Source: Microbacteriaceae bacterium
Lineage (GTDB): Bacteria > Actinomycetota > Actinomycetes > Actinomycetales > Microbacteriaceae
Direction: 5' to 3'
NCBI GenBank assembly: GCA_004297935.1
Contig: SCRE01000014.1
Span: 1 to 64,000, forward strand
Length of the DNA stretch: 64,000 nt
Both the position numbers and the translations under genes were made by a program. The notes beneath the pieces were generated by a model. The model was not told the DNA's origin, ran no database searches, and was given only the letters and a program-made list of their open reading frames with translations. The first letter of the stretch is position 1; each line of letters opens with the position of its first letter. This document shows positions 63,976-64,000 of this stretch, piece after piece.

Positions 63976-64000
63976 GCCTCCTCCCGCCGGAGTGGGCCGC
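63972..64000 (+). CDS. pntB: NAD(P) transhydrogenase beta subunit, first codons only
   Basis: GTG overlapping the preceding stop opens a frame of nine codons (MSLLPPEWA) before the window ends. Assigned by position as the third gene of the pnt operon; the sequence itself is too short for identification. Confidence 0.6.

Overview
The window is chromosomal DNA from a high-GC Gram-positive bacterium, most probably a member of the Microbacteriaceae (Actinobacteria). Evidence: a mycothiol S-conjugate amidase gene with its usual greA and DUF4307 neighbours, the Ctc-type ribosomal protein L25, actinobacterial families (DUF501, DUF4245, DUF6264, FtsB/DivIC after enolase), frequent GTG starts, several leaderless start codons placed 6-7 bases after a TANNNT box, and the recurrent GGATGCC/GCATCCG codon pair typical of that family. 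No ribosomal RNA, CRISPR array or prophage is visible. The genus is not decided.

Bases 1-1000 are a rearranged border: the end of an IS5-like element, a small LapA-like membrane protein, and an in-frame chimera of an aldo/keto reductase start with a glycoside hydrolase family 3 end. Bases 1030-18900 are an accessory glucuronide/hexuronate catabolic island: sugar isomerase-like and Gfo/Idh/MocA oxidoreductase genes, a peptide-type ABC transporter (with a permease-ATPase fusion), a second isomerase/oxidoreductase pair, a LacI-type regulator, glucuronate isomerase, fructuronate reductase, beta-glucuronidase, mannonate dehydratase and a gluconokinase. Together they would import a glucuronide, release glucuronate and convert it to 2-keto-3-deoxygluconate; KDG kinase and KDPG aldolase are not here. 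Five matching 18-bp operators, apparently for the LacI protein, sit at the promoters.

From about 19 kb the content is mostly core: rplY, pth, a Phd/VapC toxin-antitoxin pair, yceI, mfd, a YtrA-type GntR regulator with its membrane partner, nhaA, mazG, hisS, eno, ftsB, DUF501, ndh and a tRNA-like gene with anticodon UAA on a class I body. Between 35.5 and 42.5 kb lies a second accessory block: a secreted Ig-like membrane protein, divergent from a TetR-MFS-PLP enzyme-FAD oxidase operon, with a 50-base perfect palindrome between them.

From 42.5 kb onward follow an orphan gene, an ABC-2 exporter, lemA-htpX, a YcaQ-type DNA glycosylase, an AI-2E exporter, ilvA, greA, mca, trhA, a Z-isoprenyl diphosphate synthase, phoH2, a prepilin peptidase, fumC, carbonic anhydrase, xseB-xseA, ispH and the start of the pntA-pntA2-pntB transhydrogenase operon, cut by the window end.
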